Shown: in pieces, positions 43,900 through 52,452 of the stretch | Position numbering within the stretch: position 1 is the first letter of the stretch | Layout of the letters: each line of letters begins with the position of its first letter | Source of the DNA: Acidobacteriota bacterium | Lineage (GTDB): Bacteria; Acidobacteriota; Terriglobia; UBA7540 | DNA length: 64,000 nucleotides | Assembly: GCA_902812415.1 (NCBI GenBank) | Contig: CADDZJ010000002.1 | Location: 62,001-126,000 of the forward strand | Direction of reading: 5' to 3' | The notes under the pieces: generated by a model | What the model saw: only the letters and a program-made list of their open reading frames with translations | The model's database searches: none | Told to the model about the DNA's origin: nothing | Made by a program: the position numbers and the translations under genes

Positions 43900-44913
43900 A
43901 TGGCTTGCAAGGGGATTCTAGCTTACAACGCGTCTTTCAGAAAGTTGCACCGGGTTATAAAGGTCGTTGCGGGTTTAATAGCCGCACTCACGGTCATGGG
44001 GTGCGGAGGCGGTGACACTAATTCCAATTTCAGTCAAATCCGCATTGCTGAGCTTCAAGCTGTACCCGCAGACATCGAATTTGGTAACGTCAGTGTGGGC
44101 GGCAAGAGCTCACAAACACTTAACTTGACCAATATCGGAGAGGCAGAGCTGACAATCACTCAGGCGCAGGTTACCGGAACCGGCTTCAGCATCAGCGCGC
44201 CCTCTTTGCCGCTGGCGATACCCGCTGGGGGAAGCGTCGCGATCAACGCAGTCTTTTCCCCGAAATCCAGCGGCGACGCCAAAGGCAGCATCTCATTTAT
44301 AAGTAACGGCGTCAATTCGCCCACGACCGTCTCGCTTTCAGGCACAGGCCTCGAATCTATGCTGAGCGTCAGTCCGGCCAGCATTGACTTTGGAACAGTC
44401 ACAGTCGGGAATTCTGCTACACTGGCAGGCAGTCTGACAAACACAGGCAACACATCGCTCACCGTTTCGGAGATGTCGGCGACGGGAACCGGCTTCGGTG
44501 TTAGCGGGCCGGGCTTACCGCTGACTTTGGCGGCAAGTCAGAGCGCATCCTTCAATGTAACCTTTTCTCCGCAGGCGGCGGGCAAGGCCTCAGGCGGCGT
44601 CACCATTACGAGCAACGCGGCTAACTCTCCTGCAGTCGAAACCCTTTCCGGGACAGGCGCCGATCCTCATTCAGTCAGTTTGTCTTGGAAGGCCAGTTCT
44701 TCCGCTGACGTTATGGGCTACAACGTGTATCGCAGCAGCGTGTCAGGCGGACCCTATACGGCGCTCAATGGATCGATCGTCACGGGCACAACCTATACAG
44801 ATACCGCGGTTCAAGCTGGACAAACTTACTATTACGTTGCCACCGCTGTGAACTCGAGTTACGCCGAAAGCGCGTATTCCAATGAAGTTGAGGCGATCGT
44901 GCCTTCGCCTTGA
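43900..44913 (+). CDS. Lipoprotein-like surface protein with ASH domains and FN3 domain
   Basis: An exported protein of 337 residues. The hydrophobic N-terminal segment (about 19-35) ends in a lipobox-like VMGC, with Cys36 as the likely lipid anchor. Two ASH/choice-of-anchor-D type beta-sandwiches follow (about 57-150 and 155-255; repeats of IDFGTVTVG and TGTGFxVSGP), then a fibronectin type III domain (about 258-335) with GYNVYRSSVSGGPY. No enzyme domain is seen, so a surface structural or binding role is likely. The ATG at 43900 follows AGGTGG. The last 80 residues are closely similar to the end of the next gene product. No PEP-CTERM sorting tail is present; the protein ends in VPSP. Confidence 0.8.
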   Translation: MACKGILAYNASFRKLHRVIKVVAGLIAALTVMGCGGGDTNSNFSQIRIAELQAVPADIEFGNVSVGGKSSQTLNLTNIGEAELTITQAQVTGTGFSISAPSLPLAIPAGGSVAINAVFSPKSSGDAKGSISFISNGVNSPTTVSLSGTGLESMLSVSPASIDFGTVTVGNSATLAGSLTNTGNTSLTVSEMSATGTGFGVSGPGLPLTLAASQSASFNVTFSPQAAGKASGGVTITSNAANSPAVETLSGTGADPHSVSLSWKASSSADVMGYNVYRSSVSGGPYTALNGSIVTGTTYTDTAVQAGQTYYYVATAVNSSYAESAYSNEVEAIVPSP

Positions 44914-45716
44914 AGAATACGCTTGCTTCCTTAAGACGGTATTCGTGTTTTAGATTCCACTAGAAAAGCGGCTCCTCTTTATGAAGCAATGGGGTACTTA
45001 TTGAGTTTTTTAATAAACTTAACAATTATCTTAAATTGAAGAGATATAAAGTTTATAGTTAATAAAATATATATTGACTAATACATAAATAAGCGCTATC
45101 ATGCCCCTGTTGCTAGAAGTTCTAAATGACTCGCAGTGGAACTTCTGGCATGTGTGGATCGCTACTGACGTTACAGTGCACATCGACACGATCTGAACTC
45201 TCATAGCTCCCTTTTCCCGTGCTCCTTCGCAGCGATCCGCTAGAAAGATCCAAAAAAGCAAGCTGTTTGTTGACGAACGCAAGGAACGTTTTGGGTTGGT
45301 CAGGCAAGCCCTAATCGAACGTTTCACGACGTTGAGTTTGATGAAGACCCTGAAGAGTGTTGGTGTACCGTCAGCAAAGCGCAGCGGAATCAGAAGCCGG
45401 TCGTATGTCAGATAAATACCTGGACTGAACCCACGGATGCGACGCCCCTGCCACGGTTGTGGCATGGCCATCCTGGCCACGAGTGCACATGGTCCAGAAA
45501 CGTTCGTGGCACACGACTAGCGATCAAGAGGCGACAAGGTTTTGTTATCTCAGGCGTCGCTCGCCTCTATTGCTGGATATCCGCGATGCTCCGGTGCAAC
45601 AAGCCCATCAATCTCTAATCTTGCCAGGCACGGCTTACGAGTCAGCAAACTGCACACGGCGCTGTTTTCAGCAAGTCTTAAGGCAGGACCATTCTCAACC
45701 AAGCGGAGAAAACGCG
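44914..45716. other. 803-bp intergenic region with an orphan promoter
   Basis: No protein gene is supported. A weak hairpin with GAATAC (44915-44920) and GTATTC (44939-44944) followed by GTGTTTT may end the previous transcript. Positions 44990-45100 are very AT-rich and hold the promoter at 45074. The following 600 bases are of normal composition, with short inverted segments such as GCCAC-GGTT-GTGGC near 45451. They may be a long leader or a separate RNA. Reading frames on both strands here lack any recognised motif. Confidence 0.5.
45074..45102 (+). promoter_or_regulatory. Good sigma70-type promoter far upstream of the ASH-repeat gene
   Basis: TTGACT (45074-45079), a 17-base spacer and TATCAT (45097-45102) lie in an AT-rich patch. 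It is one of the better promoter matches in the window, yet the next start codon is 615 bp further on. This implies a long leader or an unannotated RNA. Confidence 0.5.
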
Positions 45717-47603
45717 ATGCCAAATCATGCATTCATCCTCATCGAGCCATCCGGCTCGGCTGCCCCCAGCGCAAATAAGACTTTTCGGCTGAGGAATCGC
45801 CTATTGAGGCAGGCAAGACTAGGATGGGCCAGCGCTTGTGTCCTGTGTCTCTGTCTTTCGGCCCTTGGAAACGGCCAGGCCGCCACAGGCACAGCCGTGA
45901 CGGTAACGTTTGATAATCCGGCGCCCTCCGGTTCTCCAGGCAGCCTGCTGAACGGCATCTTCCAGGGCATTAATTTCGGAACGGGAAATTGGGATTGGGA
46001 AGGATCGTGGGAATCCGATCCCACCAATAACATTTATTTCTCGGCGCAGGTTAACTCGCGGCAGTTCACTTTTTCACCGGCCCCCATGCTGTTAATCAGC
46101 TTACACGCTCTCACCGATGTTAATGGAACCCTGACTCTGACCGACAACCTGGGCCAGACCAAGACTCAGACCATCACCACCGGCTCCATGCAATTGGTGA
46201 CGACCGGGTGGACGAAGGCTTCCACAACCGTCACGGTTTCATTCACCGCCGGAATGGAACTTGCCATCGATGACATTACTTATAGCGATCCTTCCAGCAA
46301 AGTATCTACTCTTTCCGCAAACCCAACCAGCATCAGTTTTGGAAATGTAACAGTCGGCAGCAGCAGTACGCAAAAAGTTACACTCACCAACACAGGGACT
46401 TCGAACATCAGCATTTCCAATGCTTCATTGACGGGAACGGGATTCAGCCTCAGCGGACCTAAATTCCCCGTCCCTTTGTCCGCAAACCAGAGCGCTTCCT
46501 TTAATGTAACGTTTGCTCCAAAATCCACCGGATCGGTCACAGGAAGTTTGACCTTCACGAGCAATGCTTCCAATTCCCCACTGACGATCCCTCTTTCCGC
46601 AACTGGAGCCACGGCCACGACGACAACGACCGTGACATTTGATAATCCGGCGCCCTCCGGTTCTCCAGGCAGCCTGCTGAACGGCATCTTCCAGGGCATT
46701 AATTTCGGAACGGGAAATTGGGATTGGGAAGGATCGTGGGAATCCGATCCCACCAATAACATTTATTTCTCGGCGCAGGTTAACTCGCGGCAGTTCACTT
46801 TTTCACCGGCCCCCATGCTGTTAATCAGCTTACACGCTCTCACCGATGTTAATGGAACCCTGACTCTGACCGACAACCTGGGCCAGACCAAGACTCAGAC
46901 CATCACCACCGGCTCCATGCAATTGGTGACGACCGGGTGGACGAAGGCTTCCACAACCGTCACGGTTTCATTCACCGCCGGAATGGAACTTGCCATCGAT
47001 GATATTACGTATAGCAGTCCTTCTGGATCATCAACAACGCAATCAGCGATGCTGGTCGAGACCCCGACGAGCACGAGTTTTGGAAATGTTTTGGTTGGCA
47101 GCAGCAGCACCCTTCCGGTGCTGGTTAAGAACACTGGAACGGCCAGCGCAAACCTCTCTGCAATGACTGAGACGGGAACCGGCTTCAGCGTAAGCGGGCT
47201 AAGTTTGCCTTATACTCTGGCGGCAGGCCAGAGTATGTCTTTCAGCGTCACCTTTGCTCCCAAGACGGCGGGCAGCGTCTCCGGCAGCGTCACGATCACC
47301 AGCAACGCCGCTGACTCCCCCACCGTCGAAACTCTTTCCGGGACCGGAACCAACGCGCACTCCGTCAGCCTGTCCTGGACGGCGAGCACGTCAACGAACA
47401 TTTCAGGCTACAACGTGTATCGCAGCAGCGCTTCGGGCGGACCTTATACCAAGGTCAACGGCTCGCTGATTACCGGCACGAGCTATACCGATACAACGGT
47501 TCAGGCGGGCCAGACGTATTACTACGTGGCAACCGCTGTCAATTCAAGCAGCGTTGAAAGCTCATACTCCAATCAGGCCCAGGCTACGGTGCCTTCTCCG
47601 TAG
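45717..47603 (+). CDS. Exported modular protein with duplicated beta domain, ASH domains and FN3 domain
   Basis: A secreted protein of 628 residues. The signal segment (about 36-58, WASACVLCLCLSALGNGQA) is followed by a beta-rich domain of about 125 residues (VTFDNPAPSGSPGSLLNG), an ASH domain, an almost identical second copy of the beta domain, a second ASH domain and a C-terminal fibronectin type III domain (GYNVYRSSASGGPY). The two beta domains are encoded by a 365-bp exact repeat (45909-46273 and 46638-47002). No catalytic residues are obvious; carbohydrate or surface binding is a guess. I chose the ATG at 45717, preceded by GGAGAA; the reading frame stays open for 86 codons upstream but those lack a signal peptide and a site. 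The C-terminal 80 residues are close to those of the 43900 gene product. Confidence 0.82.
   Translation: MPNHAFILIEPSGSAAPSANKTFRLRNRLLRQARLGWASACVLCLCLSALGNGQAATGTAVTVTFDNPAPSGSPGSLLNGIFQGINFGTGNWDWEGSWESDPTNNIYFSAQVNSRQFTFSPAPMLLISLHALTDVNGTLTLTDNLGQTKTQTITTGSMQLVTTGWTKASTTVTVSFTAGMELAIDDITYSDPSSKVSTLSANPTSISFGNVTVGSSSTQKVTLTNTGTSNISISNASLTGTGFSLSGPKFPVPLSANQSASFNVTFAPKSTGSVTGSLTFTSNASNSPLTIPLSATGATATTTTTVTFDNPAPSGSPGSLLNGIFQGINFGTGNWDWEGSWESDPTNNIYFSAQVNSRQFTFSPAPMLLISLHALTDVNGTLTLTDNLGQTKTQTITTGSMQLVTTGWTKASTTVTVSFTAGMELAIDDITYSSPSGSSTTQSAMLVETPTSTSFGNVLVGSSSTLPVLVKNTGTASANLSAMTETGTGFSVSGLSLPYTLAAGQSMSFSVTFAPKTAGSVSGSVTITSNAADSPTVETLSGTGTNAHSVSLSWTASTSTNISGYNVYRSSASGGPYTKVNGSLITGTSYTDTTVQAGQTYYYVATAVNSSSVESSYSNQAQATVPSP
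45909..46273 (+). repeat. 365-bp perfect direct repeat, first copy
   Basis: Identical base for base, by eye, to 46638-47002 (offset 729). Flanking bases differ at once on both sides. It encodes the beta domain of the ASH/FN3 protein, so the duplication keeps the reading frame. Confidence 0.9.
46638..47002 (+). repeat. 365-bp perfect direct repeat, second copy
   Basis: The partner of 45909-46273. Absence of even synonymous differences points to a very recent duplication or continuing gene conversion. Confidence 0.9.
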
Positions 47604-47689
47604 GCTCCAGGACCTGCGTGAAAACCTTTGCAGTTATAATGAAGAGCCAAGCGCATGGAAAGGCGCTTAAACAAGCGACAAACCTGTTG

Positions 47690-47855
47690 AGGATTACAAA
47701 TTACGGTAACAACGCAGACTGGAGCGGTGCTGTCCCTTCACTTCGTTCAAGGCAGGCTCTCAGGGCCGAAAGAGGCCGGTGAGAACCTGTCCTGAGCGGA
47801 GCGAAGGAACACCGGTCCTGCAGAAAAACAACATCGCAATAATTTGTAATTCTCG
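47690..47855. repeat. Palindromic dispersed element, copy B
   Basis: It shares its left end (GAGG[A/T]TTACAAATTA..GT.ACAACG..GACTG.AGCGG) and right end (AATTTGTAATTCTC) with the element at 23403-23509. The terminal inverted repeat here is 11 bp (47693-47703 with 47840-47850). The middle is longer and contains TCCTGAGCGGAGCGAAGGA, which resembles REP sequence. It ends 40 bp ahead of the beta-helix gene. Confidence 0.65.
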
Positions 47856-47895
47856 ACAAAGAGTAATCCCACTCCGGCTGGAGGTAGCTTTGATC

Positions 47896-49692
47896 ATGAC
47901 AAAACTTAAGAAATCGCTCTTGCTCTCGCCTCTCTTTGTTGCACTCTGCGCGTTCAGCGCAATGGCGCAGGCCCCAAGGCTATTCTTTACGGACCTCGAC
48001 AGCGGACCGAATGCCGGAGGCGAGAACGTCAGCGGGTTCGCAGGAGCCTACGTCACGCTCTACGGGAATTTTTTTGGAAGTTCCCAAGGCAGTTCTACCG
48101 TCACGTGGAATGGGCTAAGTTGCCTGCGCGTTTTGCCCGCCACGGGATCGTATACCGGATGGGGCATGGCGCACTTCTGGTATCAGAAAATCATCGTACA
48201 ACTCGGTTCAGGCTGCGCGCCAGGAACTGGCAATTTTGTGGTGACGGTCAATGGGCAAGCTTCCAATGGCATTCCTTTCACGGTGCGCAGCGGGCATATT
48301 TATTTTGTTTCGACTTCGGGCAGCGATTCAAACGCTGGAACTGCTTCGTCGCCCTGGCGCACAATTACGCACTGCCGGGACTCCATCAGCGCTGGCGATA
48401 CATGCTATATCGAAAATGGGGTGAGCCAAACTGCAACCGACAACTATGACGCAGCCTTATGCATTTTAAATGGTGGTACCGCCGGCAATCCCATGGCGAT
48501 GGTAGCCTACCCCGGGGCTTCGGTAAGCATTGGAAACAGCTCCAATAGCTACGGGCTTCGAGTTCCGGAAGTCAATGTGAGCCCCGCTTATTGGACTTTT
48601 GCAGAGATTAATTTCGGACCGAACGGCGAAGCGATGAACCCCTTTCAGGCCAATAATTGGCGCATCGTCGGCGACAAGTTTCAGTGCCCAACCGCCAACG
48701 GGCAAAGCGGATGTTATGAAACTAATGAAAGCAGCTATAACAAGTTTTTTGGAAACGAAGTGACCAACGTTTCAACTTCTTTAGGCTTCGTCGCCAACAA
48801 GCAACAGCACGCTGTCTATTGGAGTTCTGATTCCAATCACGTTGAAGCTGCCTGGAACTACATCCATGACAATATGGATTGCCGCGCCATCCAAGTTCAC
48901 TCATCCCCGCTCGGTGGTGGCGGATCAGGAGATCCGACGGGCCACAACCAGTACGATATCTCCATCCACGACAATTTCATCTACGGCGACCCGTGCGACG
49001 GGATCAATCTTGCCACTGTTGATCCCTCGCAGGGTAAGGTCGAACTCTATAACAATGTCATCGCCCACACCGGCGTGGGGCCGTCGCCGCAAGGAGGAGA
49101 TTCAGGCGACTATAGCGGCATCTATTTTGCCTATATCACGAATAACGGGCCAGTGGGTGGCGGGACAATTGAAGTCTACAACAACACACTTTATGACACA
49201 GGTTCCTATGTAGGATTTGGCGGCGAGAACGGCGCCTTCATGATCAATGGCGGCGAAACCTCGCTTCTGGTAAGGCTCCGAAATAATCTGGTGTTGCAGT
49301 TGTCGAACGAGCCTTACGTGAACGGTCAAGGAGCAAATTCCACCTATGTCAGCGGGTCAAATAATGTCTGGTTCGGCGGCTCAGGATCTGCCCCAACTTT
49401 CACAAGCGGAAATATTACCAGCAACCCTCTGCTGGTCAATCCGTCCCTCCACAATTTTCAGAGCTTTGAGCTTCAGTCCGGAAGTCCCGCGGTCGACGCG
49501 GGAGTTGCCATCAGCAGCAGTAACACGTACAAGAATTATCCTCCGTGGCAGGGCGGTACCCCACTTGACCTGACCGGTGTTGTCCGGCCGCAAGGCTCAG
49601 CATTTGATATCGGAGCCTACGAATACTACAAAGGCGGAAGCACGGCGCAGAAACCAAATCCTCCAACCAGTTTAAATGCCGTAGCTCATTGA
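47896..49692 (+). CDS. Exported right-handed parallel beta-helix protein
   Basis: A secreted protein of 598 residues. The signal peptide (about 1-25) ends AMAQA, followed by an IPT/TIG-like domain (about 28-130, AYVTLYGNFFGSSQGSSTV). The main part (about 135-570) is a parallel beta-helix of the pectate-lyase type, starting with YFVSTSGSDSNAGTASSPW as in DUF1565 proteins and showing repeated N-rich turns (for example HDNFIYGDPCDGI). The end has FDIGAYEY, a common closing motif of such helices, then a short KPNPPTSLNAVAH tail that looks like the start of an FN3 domain. It could be a polysaccharide lyase or an adhesin; catalytic residues were not identified. I chose the ATG at 47896 with GGAGGT at 47880-47885. 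The frame upstream is open but runs into repeat sequence (copy B). Confidence 0.82.
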   Translation: MTKLKKSLLLSPLFVALCAFSAMAQAPRLFFTDLDSGPNAGGENVSGFAGAYVTLYGNFFGSSQGSSTVTWNGLSCLRVLPATGSYTGWGMAHFWYQKIIVQLGSGCAPGTGNFVVTVNGQASNGIPFTVRSGHIYFVSTSGSDSNAGTASSPWRTITHCRDSISAGDTCYIENGVSQTATDNYDAALCILNGGTAGNPMAMVAYPGASVSIGNSSNSYGLRVPEVNVSPAYWTFAEINFGPNGEAMNPFQANNWRIVGDKFQCPTANGQSGCYETNESSYNKFFGNEVTNVSTSLGFVANKQQHAVYWSSDSNHVEAAWNYIHDNMDCRAIQVHSSPLGGGGSGDPTGHNQYDISIHDNFIYGDPCDGINLATVDPSQGKVELYNNVIAHTGVGPSPQGGDSGDYSGIYFAYITNNGPVGGGTIEVYNNTLYDTGSYVGFGGENGAFMINGGETSLLVRLRNNLVLQLSNEPYVNGQGANSTYVSGSNNVWFGGSGSAPTFTSGNITSNPLLVNPSLHNFQSFELQSGSPAVDAGVAISSSNTYKNYPPWQGGTPLDLTGVVRPQGSAFDIGAYEYYKGGSTAQKPNPPTSLNAVAH

Positions 49693-50191
49693 TGAGTGAT
49701 TCTCCCATGCGAGGTCGCCAGCCAACGGGCGACCTCGCATGGGAGTCCCCCTCTCGCGTCGTCTCCCCTGCCTTCACAACCCAAACCTATCGACGATTGC
49801 GGAATATCGAGGCGCGCCTTGGTGGAGCATCGCCGTCTTGTCAGCGGTGGCTGAAGGCATCAGGCTCCGCGTCCGACAGCGGCAATGTGCGCCCGGCGGC
49901 AAGCAAGATGCTAGCCGAGCTTCCCGGCGCGGATGCCACTCAGCTCAGCAATCCGCGGTAATGCCTGCACAACACGGGTTCGGCAGAGCTTACGATAAAG
50001 AGGGTTTGACGTTTGAAAGGATCAGGAAGGCTGGGAAGTGAAGGTGGGATGCGTCTCAGTCGGGAGCAAATCAATCCCGACGCAGAGCTAAAACGCACAA
50101 TTCGGTGGGACGAATCAGACGAAGTGAACTCTGGAGGAAGTAATTTGACGTGCGATGAAACTCCCTGGCCTGAGCACCGCGGGAAAACAAG
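49693..50191. other. Intergenic region between convergent transcription units
   Basis: No gene is supported. It holds the long perfect hairpin at 49702-49745. The rest (49746-50191) has only short reading frames without recognisable content. Confidence 0.5.
49702..49745. terminator. 18-bp perfect hairpin between convergent genes
   Basis: CTCCCATGCGAGGTCGCC (49702-49719) and its exact complement (49728-49745) have an 8-base loop. It begins 10 bp after the beta-helix gene and faces the end of the glycosyltransferase gene at 50192. No T-run follows on either side, so it may act with Rho or protect the mRNA end. Confidence 0.5.
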
Positions 50192-51271
50192 CTATGCCTT
50201 CTCCCCGAATGCAAGTTGCTTGTCACGCTGGGATGCGCGAGGCTTTTTTCCGCCCGTCCAGGTCCGATAATTCAGCAGGCACAGAGCACGCGCAACTCCG
50301 TATGTCAGATGCAACAAGGTAAGGGGGAAAAAGTTGATCCATCGGCCGCGGCTGAACGCCACCTGAAGACTAAGCGCCACCGGTGTCAGCAGCAAGGCCA
50401 GCAATGAAATGGCCAGCGCTTGGAATTGCCCCGAAGCCGCAAAAATGCCAAGTCCACAAGATACGCCGATCAGACAAATCAAGGTGTAAAGGGCGAAAAA
50501 AACTGCCTTCGCATTGGGTAATTTCAGGGGATCGCGCAGGAAAACCCGGAAAACATGCGTCCCATGCCATCGCTGTTGGCAATAAAAAGCAGATAGCTTT
50601 TGCGGAGTGCCCAGATGCTCCACGCCAAGCTCCGGAAAGGCCTGTATCGGCAGGCCAGCCGCGCGCGCTCGCTGGCAAAATTCGTAATCTTCATTGGTCT
50701 CAATCGTTTCATCAAATCCGCCGAGGCGCGCGAAAAGAGCCCGGCTTATAAAGAGATTTCCCGAGGCGAGGTATGACACGTCGCCAGACTCATAAGGTTT
50801 GCGGTATTCAAACCAAATTTTAGCCACCCAGGACGAGTTTCCGGGAATGTGATAAGGCCCTCCGACTACGCCTGCCCCTTTTCCTCTAAGCGCCGCAAGA
50901 GCAGAGCACATCCACTTCCTTGGCACAATCACATCCGCGTCCAGAAAAGCAAGATAATTCCCTCGCGCCGCCGCCGCTCCCAGGTTTCGCAGGCTGGAAA
51001 CGTAGACCTTCGGCCTTTGCAGAGTTCTCAGATTCAAAGCGATGGCGTATGACTTGGCGATCTCCAGCGTGCGGTCATTCGACCCATTATCCACGAGAAT
51101 GACTTCAAAACCTTCCTTGGGAAAGTCCATCCTCTTCAGCGCATCCAGGCAGCGGCCAATCGATTCCTGCTCGTTGAGGGTGGGAATGATGACCGAAACC
51201 AGAATGCGGCCTGGGGCGCGCTCAGTTTCCATGTCGCTGCCTTGCCTGCAAGGGACCTCCAGCACGTTCAT
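50192..51271 (-). CDS. Glycosyltransferase family 2
   Basis: It transfers a sugar from a nucleotide sugar to a growing glycan at the cytoplasmic side of the membrane. The GT-A fold opening VSVIIPTLNEQESIGRCLDAL (about 24-44), VDNGSNDRT (about 60-68) and a DxD-type FLDADV (about 106-111) are present; ETNEDYEFCQR (about 189-199) is the typical acceptor-side motif. The C-terminal part has two to three hydrophobic segments (about 260-330), so it is membrane-bound. I chose the ATG at 51271, which overlaps the stop of the preceding glycosyltransferase gene by ATGA and follows GGAGGAGAG. It is the last gene of the leftward exopolysaccharide run. Donor and acceptor are unknown. Confidence 0.87.
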   Translation of the reverse strand: MNVLEVPCRQGSDMETERAPGRILVSVIIPTLNEQESIGRCLDALKRMDFPKEGFEVILVDNGSNDRTLEIAKSYAIALNLRTLQRPKVYVSSLRNLGAAAARGNYLAFLDADVIVPRKWMCSALAALRGKGAGVVGGPYHIPGNSSWVAKIWFEYRKPYESGDVSYLASGNLFISRALFARLGGFDETIETNEDYEFCQRARAAGLPIQAFPELGVEHLGTPQKLSAFYCQQRWHGTHVFRVFLRDPLKLPNAKAVFFALYTLICLIGVSCGLGIFAASGQFQALAISLLALLLTPVALSLQVAFSRGRWINFFPLTLLHLTYGVARALCLLNYRTWTGGKKPRASQRDKQLAFGEKA

Positions 51272-52452
51272 AGCCTTGATCTCTCCTCCACCGGTTGCGC
51301 CCGCTGCGGAGGCGCTGTTGCATGGGAAAAGGACCCATCGATCAACTTCGCAGCCGCCTCCTGATAGATTTCCACGTACTTCCGCGCCATCGCTCCGGCC
51401 GAAAAACGCCGCATCACCCACGCTTGTCCATCCGCCCCAAGTCTGCGACGAAGATCAGGGTCAGAGATCAATCGCCCGATCGCAGCCGCCAGATTTTCAG
51501 GGTCTCTCGGATTTGCCAGTAAGCCGGTTCGTTCGGGGACGACGAGCTTCGGAACGGCGCCTACGGGCGTCGCAACAACGGGCCTTGCCGCGGCCATCGC
51601 CTCGATCAGGGTCATGGGCAAACCCTCATTGATCGAAGGGAGAACCAAGACATCCAGCGAAGAATAGACGCCCGGCATGTCTTCCCGATGTCCTGCAAAA
51701 ATCACCCGTTCTCGGATATTCAATTCTTGCGCCAACGCTTCAAGCTTTATCCGGTCAGGCCCTTCCCCAACCAGCACAAACAAAGCCTCGGGGAAACCAA
51801 CCAAAACTTTTTGGGCGGCCCGCAGAAAATATTCACATCCTTTTTGTGATGTGAGGCGGCCTACCAGGCCAATCAGCATTTTGGGCCGTTGCGGCATTTC
51901 CTCTCGCAGAGTGGGCCGAGCCTGAGCGAAAGGGGAAAGATCAATCCCATTGTCAATCGTTGTAATCCTGGCAGAAGGAATTCCTGACCGCCGCAGCGAT
52001 CTCGCAACCGCTTCTGAGACGGCCGCAATTTTGCTGAACCGTCTCACAACCAGCCGGTCAAGAAGGTGGTAGAGCCTTAAGGCGAGGCCACGATCAGGCC
52101 AGTCCAGATGATAGGTGGCGACAAGCGGCACGCCCGTCCCCCGGGCCGCCCAATAACCATAGAGATTGGCCTTGTATCCATGGGTGTGAACCAAGTCAAC
52201 GGAATGAATTCGCAGGCAACGACGGATAGCGTCGACGGCGCTGCGGTCGACCTTGCCGTCACAAGGGATAATTTCAACTTTCAGACCCTCAAGCTTCGCC
52301 GCCTCCGCAATCTCGGTATGCGGGCAATGCGAGTTGCGGAACACCCCGACGACGCTCTCATACCCTATCGGGGCGAGCGACCTCGCCAGACACAGCAGCA
52401 TGGTCTCGGCGCCATATTTCCCTTCACTGCTGATCAGTTGAAGAATTTTCAC
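51268..52452 (-). CDS. Glycosyltransferase family 4
   Basis: A GT-B fold retaining glycosyltransferase of 394 residues. The N-terminal KILQLISSEGKYGAETMLL is the donor-domain start; GLVGRLTSQKGCEYFLRA (about 200-217) and the C-terminal E-x7-E segment (PSINEGLPMTLIEAMA, about 275-290) with two conserved glutamates are clear. I chose the GTG at 52452, where homology starts. The longer frame upstream lies inside the deacetylase gene. The gene overlaps the preceding deacetylase by 29 bp and the following GT2 gene by 4 bp, so the three are translated together. It is part of the exopolysaccharide pathway. Confidence 0.88.
   Translation of the reverse strand: MKILQLISSEGKYGAETMLLCLARSLAPIGYESVVGVFRNSHCPHTEIAEAAKLEGLKVEIIPCDGKVDRSAVDAIRRCLRIHSVDLVHTHGYKANLYGYWAARGTGVPLVATYHLDWPDRGLALRLYHLLDRLVVRRFSKIAAVSEAVARSLRRSGIPSARITTIDNGIDLSPFAQARPTLREEMPQRPKMLIGLVGRLTSQKGCEYFLRAAQKVLVGFPEALFVLVGEGPDRIKLEALAQELNIRERVIFAGHREDMPGVYSSLDVLVLPSINEGLPMTLIEAMAAARPVVATPVGAVPKLVVPERTGLLANPRDPENLAAAIGRLISDPDLRRRLGADGQAWVMRRFSAGAMARKYVEIYQEAAAKLIDGSFSHATAPPQRAQPVEERSRL

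Noticed and set aside
45031-45480. 149-codon reading frame on the minus strand in the long intergenic region
   Set aside because: Composition changes halfway from normal to very AT-rich, no motif, no ribosome site.
49693-50191. Several short reading frames after the beta-helix gene
   Set aside because: They start in the hairpin or continue past it without any protein feature.
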